From: Dipylidium caninum
Taxonomy: Eukaryota > Platyhelminthes > Cestoda > Cyclophyllidea > Dipylidiidae
Assembly: GCA_017562135.1 (NCBI GenBank)
Contig: QEYB01000926.1
Coordinates: 186,001 to 250,000, forward strand
DNA: 64,000 nucleotides
Direction: 5' to 3'
The translations under genes were made by a program, and so were the position numbers. Below, one piece after another: positions 20,027 to 31,216 of the stretch (the first letter of the stretch is position 1; the number at the start of each line of letters is the position of its first letter). Under the pieces are notes generated by a model that saw nothing but the letters and a program-made list of their open reading frames with translations, had not been told where the DNA came from and made no database searches.

Positions 20027-22711
20027 AACGACCAGTTTAAATAATCGCAAATGCGATGGCTGGTTAAAACTAATCCATCGACACCTATCTTATCATGATA
20101 ATGCCTCAATAAAATGAAAAGACAGCTGGAACGCAAGTACCAGTAAATTTTACGGCGCATTACCAAACTATTTGCCACCGGAATTGACTTATACCATTTT
20201 AGTTAAGTGGAATGCATTTTGTGCTCTTTCACTTTCCCCTCATTGAAAACATCACTATTGAAAGTAAACACCCTTCGACACATCACCTCTGTTCGAGGTA
20301 CGTTCACCCCTGTCGGATAGTTCCATATATTGATTTTAATACAGAGGCTCGAACTTTTGCATACTCTTTCAGCAGTTTGGGATCTTTGTGAGGTTGAGTT
20401 TAGCCTAAAACGGTAAAACCCATCATTTTAATCCGCAAAATTAGAGTGTGCTTATGCTGTATTAGAATTTACCCGTATTAAAGTGAACTATGAGTTTTTT
20501 CCACATATTTAACTTCGCATTACTCATTGAAATCTTACATTTTCTGCATTGATTAGTTCTTACACATCTGCTTTTCCTTTTGTTAGATCACATTGAGTGT
20601 GATCTAATCTATGTAAAGATCTAGAGGAATGCATCTTTTATTTTTTGTCTCAGGACACAGAATTTGCTCCTGCTGAGGTAGAAGACATTAGTTCTAATAA
20701 GGTTATTCATCATTTTTGTGAAAAATCGGTACTTGACTATCTCATAAACCTCGTAGAGCCACTTCGTACTTTGAGAAAATGGAGGAAAGTTATAATTTGA
20801 GACTGTGGAGGCATTAATTTGCTCCGTCTATTGACCTAACACTGTGATCTGCGTAAAAAAATTTTAAGCACTTACAGAGTTTTCGGATTCTTAATCCTTT
20901 TACGACGGTATCAGTTATGGAACAGAACACTCTTCGTCTCACATTTTGTGAATAAATGAAAAACGAGGAAAAAAGTAGGCTGTGCTGGGGGCATTGGAGG
21001 ATTTCCCATCGAATCTCATGTCCTTCACCAGTCCCGGTCTTCCACCGCCCTTCTTCAACACTGCTTTTGATTTCAAGCAGGACTAAACAATAGTGTTAAC
21101 ACAAAGTCGTAAATATAGCTTTATTGCGGTAGGGTGCCAACGCTTTAGCCAATGAAAGCGGGATGGGAAAGAGAGAGACTGTACACCGGGGTAGTAGCCT
21201 CGATTCTCCACTTTCTCCATCCTCTCTCGCCTTATAACAATATGGATATTCCATCTGATGCCATAAAAATAAGCCCAACGCGCGCTTTCTTATGGAAAAG
21301 AAATTACCCTAGTGAAAGTGAGAAGCCAGGGATTTGGGAAACCGGCTGCAATAACGCTAAGAACCGCTCCGATTAGGCGAAGAAGCACGTCAACTGCGTC
21401 CGCATGCCCCAACACCTCGAGGCTGGCAAGATTCGGTCCAACATGTCTGTGCTGCTAGGTGCTCCCAGACTCCGATCATCTCATTGCACACAGCCACTTT
21501 GTTGCCCCACTTTAGAGAAGTGCTGTTCGTGACCGAAGCACCCACCTCATTGACGCTGAAGGGTAAACCACTTTTCTGGCAAGTTCGTGCCACCGGAGCG
21601 GGAAATACACCTTCCTGGGGGTTGCATAAATCTCCATCTCCTTCGATGTTTGTCGCTTTTGCGTTTAACCCCGTAGTAGAACGAGTTAGACGTAGAAGAA
21701 TCCGGAATTCACACGAAAAATTCTACTGACGGTGGCGACTAACTGCTCGAAGGATTATATCGCTGATTGCCATTCGATGGAATTAAACAACGCACATTGG
21801 ATGGTATCGTCTTTGAAGGCGCCTGCCCAATCAGCATCGATGCCAATACGTAGACTGTCGCGAAATGCCTTTGCCATTCTGGTAATTCAGCCGCAACCCA
21901 ACGAGGATCAGCTTAGGGCGACTTTCTCAGGCGCCTTTGGGCTCTGTTTAGCCTTTCCTTCCTCGCCTGGCCGCTAGACTTTGCCTCTCACTTAAACGGA
22001 GTCTTCCAACTCCTCTATTCCCTCGAAAGTGTGTGATTTTCGTCCACCTCTGCTGAAGCAAATTCCTTTCGTCAGTCGAAATCGAGAATTCCCGAGCACC
22101 GCGTCGAAGGAAAGGGGGAACCCCCAATCTGAGAATTCCCTGGTGGTGGATTAAAGGGCAAGAAAGTCTCGATCTACGCGAGGACAACCTCACGAGGTGA
22201 TTAGTAGACCTCGTTAGGTCTTTTTGACAAGCGGAGGTGGTCGTCCCCAAGGGGAGGAAGTCAAAGCCGAAAGCAGGTCTGCCTTTGACTCATTCGATTG
22301 CGAGGCGAACGAGGAGGCACGTGGAGAACAGCAGGTGGAACCACCACCTCCACAGAGTCAAATTCAGTAAAGGTTGTCACTCAAAATCCTCCGCAACTTC
22401 ACCATGATGTTTGTCAGTTGACGAAACGTTCACACACAAACACATGTGAATAGAGAGTTGAAGAAAAATATTAAACGAACTTTTTTTCCAACCATTCACT
22501 CACAGTGATTAAATTTAATTGTGAGAGTAGTTCCACCTCTGCCTGCTTGTCGCAATTGTTGTCTGCTTCTTAAACTTTCGGCTCGCGCAGAGCCTCTTTA
22601 CTTTCCTGTATTTCTCTGTCTATGCTAAGTCCTCCCCCTCCCCGAACCGTGTGATTTCCACCTGAGTGTGAGTGAATTGGTCCTCTTACGAAAGCCAACT
22701 ACCGCCGATGG
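20027..22711. other. Intergenic, mostly AT-rich, no recognised gene
   Basis: Upstream of the dynein LIC start. A poly-T/A-rich stretch to about 21000 is followed by a mixed-composition stretch at 21100-22600 with medium-length chance frames on both strands. None was assigned to a family. Confidence 0.5.
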
Positions 22712-22713
22712 TG

Positions 22714-22801
<88 letters not shown>

Positions 22802-22802
22802 C
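22712..22802 (+). repeat. (CCTG)n tetranucleotide repeat, about 22 copies
   Basis: Uninterrupted TGCC/CCTG units over about 91 bp, ending about 180 bp before the TATA box of the light chain gene at 23037. On the minus strand it reads as CAGG, which generates a false Gln-Ala-Gly-Arg frame. Confidence 0.95.
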
Positions 22803-22979
22803 ATAAACGCCTTATTGATAACTCCGTAGTGCGTGCGTTTCGGCACACTGCACCACCGAGAGGTGTATTCGTGCGCGAGTGCGTCAGTTTGATCAAGGGA
22901 GCCCTTTTAAAAAGGGCACTTTGAGGCAACAGCGTCAGCCCATAACTTAACGGGGTAGCGAGTTGGAGAGAGTGGCGGA

Positions 22980-22985
22980 TATAAG
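22980..22985 (+). promoter_or_regulatory. TATA box of dynein light chain gene A
   Basis: TATAAG in GGCGGATATAAGTG, 57 bp before the ATG at 23037. Confidence 0.55.
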
Positions 22986-23036
22986 TGAATTGGTGCACTC
23001 CACGGTCGTCACGCCTACAGACAAATAAAAAGAAGT

Positions 23037-24425
23037 ATGCAACGCCAAAGACAACGATACAGTAGGAGTAGAAACGAGGACAGGCCCTATGAAATTATCA
23101 TTTCGACGGTGGACATGTCAACCAAAATACAGGATTTCATTATGGATCAAGTGATGGAGTGTCTCTACAACCGATGGCATCCAAAAAAGATGTGCAGGTA
23201 CATTCGCGAGAGGTGTAATGAAAAGTATGGACCATCATGGGACTGCTTTGTATCACGGGAATATTACGGGTGAGAAAGACATTGAGTTATTTCTTGCAAT
23301 ATTTGACTTAATGCTGGGCTGAATCGCCAATTGTGAAAAAGCCAAGAAGTAAAAAATGCCAATACCTATTCGCATGGCCTGTTTAACATGAATTTGTTTA
23401 TGTTTTGCTATTCAAAGTAGGTGTTAAAGAATACTAATCGTCGTTGACATGACAGAAGCGTATTACGACTCATTTATAATGCGACAATATGCGGTGTTTA
23501 GAATGTCACAGATAAGCAATCAAATCTTTACATTTTAGCTCTTTGGATCACGGCCATGAAAACAGTTAGACTAGCGGAAAATCAGCTCTATTAGGGGGAT
23601 CTTTCTATTGTTTACAGCATTTGAAAGCGTCACTGTCCTTCAGAACATTGGAACGAGTGCAAGGTCATAAAATTATTTTTTATGTTTTGTTAGGTTTACA
23701 GCAGTCCCCAGACAAAATTAACTAATAATTAAGCCTTCTCTCCTTCATGAATAAAAAAAAAATGTATGCAGTGTGTTGTCACGTTCCTCGTATATATAAA
23801 TTAATTTCCGCCTTGAAAAAACAATTTGCATCGTTGTCAATTATACGTTACACAATTATTCAGATGTTGTAGTCTTAAAAATGCCTTACGGGTCTTTTGT
23901 GTAATGCCTAATTCATCGTCCTCGTTTGGTGATTAGAGGAATTGGTACGCAGGAAGATAATTAGCCTTAATTCGAGACTGACAAGTGGCAGTGGAGCGAA
24001 GGCTTCAGACCTCCTTGCCCCCAACTTAAATTCACATTCCAGCGGCAGTTAACTGCGTACATGACTGCCATGAGATAAGCTAAACCTATTAAATCTTCAC
24101 TTAAACGAGCAGAAGTAAATGGCGCTGCGATCCCCAGTTTCTTTGGCACCACATGAACACTCAAGGTGTTTTATCCTCCGTTTGCGCACAACATGAAAAT
24201 CAGCAGATTATGTACGAAGAGAACCACAGTTATATAAATCCGCACTCGCCACTCTTCCAATTTTCTGATATTTTTTTCGAAAGTTGCATGAATTGTAAAT
24301 TCTCCCTTTTCCTGCCCTTCATTCACCTAACCCTTTTTTCACCTAGATCCTTCGCCTACGTACCTCGACATCTCATAGGTTTCGAATTAAATGGACTCAA
24401 CTTTCTGATTTTCAAAGGGGCTTAA
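23037..24425 (+). CDS. LC8-type dynein light chain A (divergent), 2 exons
   Basis: Exons 23037-23269 and 24347-24425 join in phase 2 (GG|A) across a 1077-bp intron to give 103 residues. LC8 proteins are homodimeric dynein subunits and hub proteins of about 89 residues. The core here is MSTKIQDFIMDQVMECLYNR, then YGPSWDCFVSREYYG, then SFAYVPRHLIGFELNG and a FLIFKGA end. The intron sits at the same codon as in the four neighbouring light chain genes, which confirms the family. Anomalies: an extra Arg-rich N-terminus of about 25 residues, VPRH in place of EKKH, and REYYG in place of GKDFG. ATG 23037 follows the TATA box by 57 bp. A later in-frame ATG at MSTKIQ is possible. It is likely a specialised paralogue. 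Confidence 0.85.
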
Positions 24426-26817
24426 ACTTATCCAACACCGCCAATGTTGTCACATTTTTATTCCATGTAAATTATACACACCCTTGAATGCACCTTTTAC
24501 AACAAATTCGGTCTTACTAGCCCGCTTTCTGATGGCAAATTCCCCACCTTCTTTTGGCTTAACAGCTCCAAAGATAGACAGCTAAAAGTGATCTTCCGAT
24601 TCGAGACGGTGCACACTTCCATTCGCGTTTGAGCCAGCGGTATGAAACACCCTCTCCACGGAGCCCATGTGATCTGCCGCTCGGTGGCATAATCAGTCCT
24701 GTTTAATGGTGAAATCATGACTGCCACCCGGTGAGTGGGGGGAAGTGTTTTGTGCTCCGCGCATTCATGTTAGCCTCTCAGTTGGAGGTTCGGGGGGAAG
24801 GGGCTATTTCACCGGCTAGAAGTCTGCATCCTGTGGCTCTTTGAATGCCAGGGACTACCTCCGACCCGCGTGACTCGATCGTGCACTTTTGTCGTAGGCA
24901 TGTGAGCAATGCACGGTGGTGGAGGGTGGGTGGGCGGATGGGAGGTCTCTGAAAAGGAGTCTGATGGAATTCAGTTGAGGGGCGACTCAATGATGAAAGT
25001 TGACAAGGCTGGGTGGGGATGGGTGTGGCTGTTTGGGTAGTGGTAAGGTTCACTGCGAAAGACTTCAAACGCCTACCATTACTTTGTAGTCTAGCGACGT
25101 CACAACCGTCCTAGAAGAACTAAGAATAGCGTGAGTAAGCGCTTGTCTCATTCGAAAACCTCACATGGCTTTATTCAACTGGCTGCAGTGCGAGGTTCAT
25201 TGTAATGAGCATAGGAACGTCGCACAGTCAGGAGTCTCTTTAAGCTCTGATTTTTTTACGTTGCCCGCACTTGCTCGGGTTTTCATATCACCCTCACCAT
25301 GCCCTTTGCAAAACAATCACAATGTCATTCTAGTTCGTCATTCTCCTCCTCCGACCGCACGACTTGATCCCTCGTTCCACCGTAAGAATATCCGGGACTG
25401 AATTTCTGCCTCCCGAGGAAAAAGTTCTTCGCAACATATACCGCTTGACAGTTGGTACAAAGGGATATGCACGGGATCAAAAATAGATGAAAGAATGTCC
25501 ATCGGGGTGGGCTTAAGTTAACACTATAAGGCACCTCGTGACGTAGATGATACCCGCCAAAATTTAAAAGCACGTTGTATAAGATAGGCAAAAATAGGAT
25601 TCGTCGCCCTGTCTCCCAACTTAACGCCTTCTCTGGCAGGCAGACAAATTCACTTCGCCAACTTTAAAGGATAAGAAAGAGGAAAACTTCGTCCTACCAC
25701 TTTCATTGTACCGTAAGAACTCATCCATATCACTCGAAAAAAGCAAGAATTCGATTTTGTCTCACAATTGTTACTTTACTACTTATAAGTATAAAAGTAG
25801 TTAATTAAGTCTGAAAAAATTATTAACAATAAAGCAAAACCTGCCTTTTTGAACGCGAAATTGTAAGAGTTCTGCCATACATCATGTCCACCCATTTCCC
25901 CTCTTCGGTTCTACTGAAGGCGGTAAAAATGAGACTGCCTCAACAGGGGAAGAATTCTACGTGATAGACTAAATAAATCACGAAATTGAACGTCAACTAA
26001 AGTAACAGCTCTTGAAATTTGCTCAAATATTGGCTAACCGAGTCGCTTGCCTCGGCCACGATCATTCTCACATTAAGAGGACGCAATTTCGTTAATCGCG
26101 TTACTTAAATCAACCCGAAAATCTGCAAAGTGTCAAGCCTTTAAACCCCTTCAATTTGACTAAGGTTCATGAAGGTCGGTGGCAGTCCGGTGCGTCGCAC
26201 GCGACTTTCTCCTCTCCTGATCAAAAGTGAGCAAATCTCTTGGTGGAAGATGAGGACGACGCGGCGTCGCCACAGCCCAATCACTGCCATCGCGCGATAG
26301 ACGGGTGATGCCGCCCTGTGTGCATCGTGAGCCGCGTGCTCAGGCAGTTGCCAGCACCAAGCCGCCAAATCACGCCACGGTGAGTGGCACTGAGGTAAGT
26401 GGTTTACTCATCGGTTGGACTGGCAGCAGGAAGGCGGTCCGGATCCACGCCAGGATGCCACCTCCTCAAGGTCGCCGCGGGCGTGGAGGGCGGTGTAGGT
26501 CGAAGGAGGCCAAGAAAGTCCTCCGACAACGATAACTTGGGAGTGGGGGGGGGGGGCACTACGGCAAGTGGCATTGATTCCGGCACCATGTGAATCGCTC
26601 TCGAGCCAATTGTGTGCCAGGAGGCGGAGGGAATAACTCAATTACTCCTCCTTCTGCTCCCTCCCCATGTTCTCGTGTGTGTATGTGTGCGTGTGTGTCT
26701 GTCACCGTTTGGTACCGCAATAGTGGGGTTTGATCGCCACCTCGATGAGATCCGTGCTTAGTTTTACGCGCGCACACAAGGCCTAAGCACCTGCGTTGGG
26801 GCGGGAGTAAATTTCGG
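24426..26817. other. Intergenic between light chain genes A and B
   Basis: No gene recognised. A G homopolymer lies near 26546-26556 and a short GT-rich tract near 26675-26700. Confidence 0.5.
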
Positions 26818-26824
26818 TATATAG
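26818..26824 (+). promoter_or_regulatory. TATA box of dynein light chain gene B
   Basis: TATATAG, 52 bp before the ATG at 26870. Confidence 0.55.
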
Positions 26825-26869
26825 TGCAATAGAGCCGAGGAGATTCTGGACGAACATCGCGTTTCCACA

Positions 26870-27313
26870 ATGCCCCATACTAAAGCCTACGTAAAACAAG
26901 CCGACATGTTGGAGCAGATGCAACAGGAGGCGGTGAATCACGCCTACGAGGCTTTACACTGCAATACACAGTACATGGATATAGCCAAACACCTGAGGAC
27001 TCACTTCGACTACTGCTACGGTCCCTCGTGGAGTTGCGTGGTGGGGAAGGACTTTGGCACGTAAGCACCGCCTCCATTCTCGTCTTTCAGCCGGTGCTAC
27101 CCCGCACACAGAAACACCCCACTTCTGTGGATGGGATGGAGAGGTTAGGCGTAGTCACTCGAGTAGACAAAAGAGCAACTCTTTTCTTCGACTCTCCTCA
27201 TTCACACCTTATAACGTCTGCCCTTTCGTCGTAGGTCGTTCGCGTATGAGAAGAAACACCTCATCTCCTTCGAATTGAAAGGCTTCACTTTCCTCCTCTT
27301 CCGTGGAGCATAA
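26870..27313 (+). CDS. LC8-type dynein light chain B, 2 exons
   Basis: Exons 26870-27060 and 27235-27313, with a 174-bp intron in phase 2 (AC|G), give 89 residues, exactly the usual LC8 length. Seen: ADMLEQMQQEAV (aligning with the ADMSEEMQQD start of LC8), YMDIAKHLRTHFD, YGPSWSCVVGKDFGT (LC8 has YNPTWHCIVGRNFGS), then SFAYEKKHLISFELKG and the end FLLFRGA. Expected role is the dynein light chain dimer that grips intermediate chains and other partners. In flatworms such paralogues are often tegumental. It is closest to gene C, 2.8 kb downstream. ATTAAA at 27639-27644 may be the poly(A) signal. Confidence 0.92.
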
Positions 27314-29554
27314 AAGCATCTCGCCTACCCTCCGCCAGTCTGTTCGTCTGTGTATGTGTGGACTGCTCCTAACTAGCATTGTCTTGTAGAATTTTAACTG
27401 GCCATGGAACGCCGCCGCGATACTGCACACCGTGAGGTTGCGTTTCGTCACGGTTCTATCCTTTGTTCAAATTCAATCCCTACCAACTATTTTGCTATTA
27501 CATCAACACGATGTCTGTCTCCGCCGCCTTCTGCCCTACTCCCCCCCACGACACCACTAGAAATTATCACTTGGGCCAGTGTAGCAGGGGCAGGGGGTGA
27601 GGAAAAGGTCTAGATAATTTCTGTTTTATTTCGATTCCATTAAAGTTAAAGAGGCGTCAGCTTGGGTATCTATTTTATTAATGATGCGCTTAAAGGAGGA
27701 GAGGATATGCTGTATGGAGTTAAGTTAATTCGGCTATATTCACGGGTGGAATAGACAAATCATAGTCGGTGGGCGGGTCGATCGAAGGGACAATGACTGG
27801 GGACGACTGTAGCGCCCATTTTGTGGCGGGACGACGTTTACTGTTAAATCACGAGGCGGCTTGGAGGAGTGAATGCACGTTGACACCTACTTTTTGCTTT
27901 TAATGGAAGTACAGGTTGTGGATATAAAAAATTTGCGCAGAGTCAATTAAAACAACAGGTTACTTGCTAAAAAGTTCGCTATTGTTCTTATGGAATTTCA
28001 AATTTAATTATTTTATAAGCATACGCTTTAGTGTTAAATTAAAAATTTTTTGAGTGAATATTTGAGGCTGGTTTATATGGACTAAAGGGGAAAGTAGCAT
28101 TAAACCCAGCTTCGTTCGTAATTGACCTTGTGGCTTTATTCTTGGCAATTTTTACTCTCCTGTCGGGTGTAATGTATTCTACTTGAAACCATTGCAAAAA
28201 TAATAATTTTGTCTTAAAGGCGTGCATTAAATTAGGTAAAATTGCTTTGGAAACTTCTCCATAAGCCACATATCACGAGGGAGGCTATTTTATGGAGGCA
28301 AAAGGAACTATACTGCTGCCCTGTGCGAACATCTCTGACCGGGGTATCTACGTAATGGTGGGAGAAATGTTTAAGACAGGTAATCCGCCCCAGTGGCATT
28401 GTGGTGTGGTCCGCGGTGTGTGATCGCACTGCGGAAATGAGGAGATTTTGGGGCAGAATTTCGACGTCTGTGCCGGCTTGCCTGGAAGCAACTCCAACTC
28501 TCCGCGGTCAAGTAAACCGAACAGAGTTAACTTATTTTCCATCTGTCCGCATTGACATTCTGGAAATTTGCCTTCAAAATACTACACTGGCGAGTGTTAT
28601 AATGTCGACATGCATTGACTTGCCACTGCTTCAAGTACACGAGATTTATGCCAACACGATTGCCTAGTTTCCTTTAATCCGCATCTCTTGGCTCTGCCTT
28701 TAATAATTTTGCGGGTTCACTCTCCAATACTGCATTCTCTCACCGGTTTGTTTTCAGCTCCCGCGGGTAACCTTTGAGCTGTTAGTCACACGGTGATGTT
28801 AATTCACGTTGAGAGGCAGGCAGCGCCTCAGGACCTCCTCACACTACGACGGGCATGTGATGTGAGGACTCATAGAGGTGGGTAACTCGCTAGTAAGTGG
28901 AATTGTCAGTCGAAAAGGTGGCCTTGTATGACTTTCACATTTATCAATAAGAGCCACCTTAATTGCGTTTAAGTTGAACATCACGCAGAGGTGGCCTGTC
29001 TTCGACGGACTGCTGTACTGGGATTGTGTAATGATCGCCATGGAGGCCTCGTGTGATAGACTTCGACTAAGTGATTCCATGCACATGGAGTGAGAAAAGC
29101 TCGGTCCCAAGTAGAAAGAAAAAAACCATAGGGCTTGTAGATGGAGCCACCTGGCGCAATAAATCACTACTAAAATGCGCAAATCACGCTTGAAGATGCA
29201 GCACCCCAGATGAAATATGCAATTAATTTCAATTACTCTCGGTGGATTTGTGGATCCTTCATAAAAAGTAAAACAGTACCCATCAAATCACCTCGATATT
29301 AACACTGCGAGGAAATAAAAGTGAGAGCACATATCCCCTGCGCAATAATGGCTCTTATCGGAGCGTCTCACGGTAGTGTGCCGTGTCCGTTGTCGGCTGC
29401 CGGGTTACTCGGTGCCTCAAATGCGCCCCTCCTTAATGATTATGAGACATTTGTGACAGTGGTAGTAATCAAAAGTTAATGGCACCAATTGCGTTGCATT
29501 TGGTCTACACATGACTTGCTAGCTTAATCGTCTTCACTTTTCTCGGTGAATGGA
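27314..29554. other. Intergenic between light chain genes B and C
   Basis: AT-rich. No gene recognised beyond the possible poly(A) signal at 27639-27644. Confidence 0.5.
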
Positions 29555-29593
29555 CCAATGAGAGCAGCCTCCACAGAGGTGCTGCTATATTAG
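29555..29593 (+). promoter_or_regulatory. CCAAT + TATA promoter of dynein light chain gene C
   Basis: CCAAT at 29555-29559 and TATATTAG at 29586-29593. The true start codon is therefore the ATG at 29692, not the in-frame GTG at 29593 that overlaps the TATA box. Confidence 0.6.
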
Positions 29594-29691
29594 TGCATGT
29601 CAAGTTAAAAGCCGATTCAAAGTATTTTGCCCCGATCACTCGGTCTTTCAATTCCTTTAGGTCTGCCATTCAAACTGCCGCTTCCAATAAT

Positions 29692-31216
29692 ATGTCGCGT
29701 GAGAGATTCAAGAAGGGCGAAGCTAAGGCGGTGATAAAGGAAACTGATATGTTGGAGGAACTCCAACAACAGGCCGCCAATTGTGCTTACGAGGCGTTGC
29801 AGCATCACAACCAGTACATGGATATCGCGCGGTATGTGAGGAAGCGATTTGACGATCTCTACGGACCCTCGTGGAGTTGTGTAGTTGGTGCTGATTTTGG
29901 AGCGTAAGATACCATTCATTTGCCCATTTTTACCTTGCCTAAAAGCGACATTGGTGCATTGGCAAAAGCCGTCCAACCACTCTTGGTCCCATTAATTTCT
30001 ATCCCGAGGGGCGATGAGAGTGGGGAGTGGGTATTTATTTAATTGCATAAGTGTTAGCGCACGTTTAATGACATGCGATGCAGATATTACGAGCACATCA
30101 ACTACGGCACCACATTGCCAGACGGTAATGTGGTGGACGGTTTGCTTTTGTGAAATCGTATTTACAACACAAACTCTTTCTGAGTCAAACGCCATCTGTT
30201 TTTTTGATTTCATTTGTTTAGCTATTATTAATTAACCTACGCACAACCTGGGTTATGTTGTCATGAATAATACTTTGGCTGGGATTTGTGGACAGTCATT
30301 ACAAATGCCTCCTAACTAAGGCATTTTTACTCTCAAATAGTTATAAGTGCCTCAAATTTTTAGCCACAGGTAACCACAAGATCAAATGCTAAAACCACAT
30401 CACCTCAGATGCCAATTTTCTTTTGTCGCCATCCTATTATTTACAACTTTAAGGTGTGCAGTAAAACAATTTGTAGGTTTGTGGAATTCGTTGTGGCACC
30501 TTGAAAATAAAAAAATCAATCTTGCACATAAGTTTCGACACTATTTACTAATGCACAAACATTCAACGCAAAGTTCCAGACGATGTCGACCCATGTTCAC
30601 TTCGCGTCTCTCCGAGCCTCCGCTTGCAGTTAAATGTTATTCGTCCACGAATTCTCAAAATATCGATGTCGTAGTTTTCGAGAGAGGTTCCGTCGCTAAG
30701 GTTTGCATAAAAATTTGGGCAAATCGCCCGGACAAGCGCTAACACACTTTACTGATGATCACAAGTGCCAGCCAGCTTCCTAACTCACTCGCCTAACTAC
30801 GAATCTTAGACCACAACTTCACACTGTATAAACTATCACATGACAATGATTTGTGATTTCCAAGAGCATACGAAATTTTTCGAAGAGAAGGCTATAAAAT
30901 TACCATCATAATTCAAGAAATCAACAGTTTTTTCAGAAAACTTGATTCATCCCTTTATTTCCATTTGCGCAGTCTTTTCAGATTATTTCATTTAAGGATG
31001 AAAATTGTTCCATCCCTCTACTCCTCCATATTAAAAAGGAACAAGTATTTATTTTATCTCGAATGTCATTATTCTGACTGTTTTATAGTTATTTAAGTGC
31101 ATCCTCATTGTGAAATATTTTCCTTTTTGACTTGTAGATCATTTGCTTACGAGAAGAAGCATCTGATCTCATTCCAGATGAAGGGGAAAACTTTCCTTTT
31201 ATTCCGCGGCGCATGA
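29692..31216 (+). CDS. LC8-type dynein light chain C, 2 exons
   Basis: Exons 29692-29903 and 31138-31216, with a 1234-bp intron in phase 2 (GC|A), give 96 residues. Seen: a basic N-terminus (MSRERFKKGEAKAVIKE), TDMLEELQQQAANCAYEAL, YMDIARYVRKRFDDLYGPSW, SCVVGADFGA, then SFAYEKKHLISFQMKG and the end FLLFRGA. It matches gene B over nearly the whole core, so B and C look like a tandem duplication. The second exon is exactly 79 nt, as in all five light chain genes here. The expected function is that of a dynein or hub light chain. The N-terminus is seven residues longer than the typical family member. Confidence 0.92.

Noticed and set aside
21390..22250. Frames on both strands, including a minus reading with a DADWAG-like string reminiscent of copia RNase H
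   Set aside because: The match is a few residues, neighbouring retroelement motifs are missing and the frame breaks. No evidence for an element.
22625..22998. Minus-strand frames with Gln-Ala-Gly-Arg repeats
   Set aside because: Translation of the CCTG microsatellite only.
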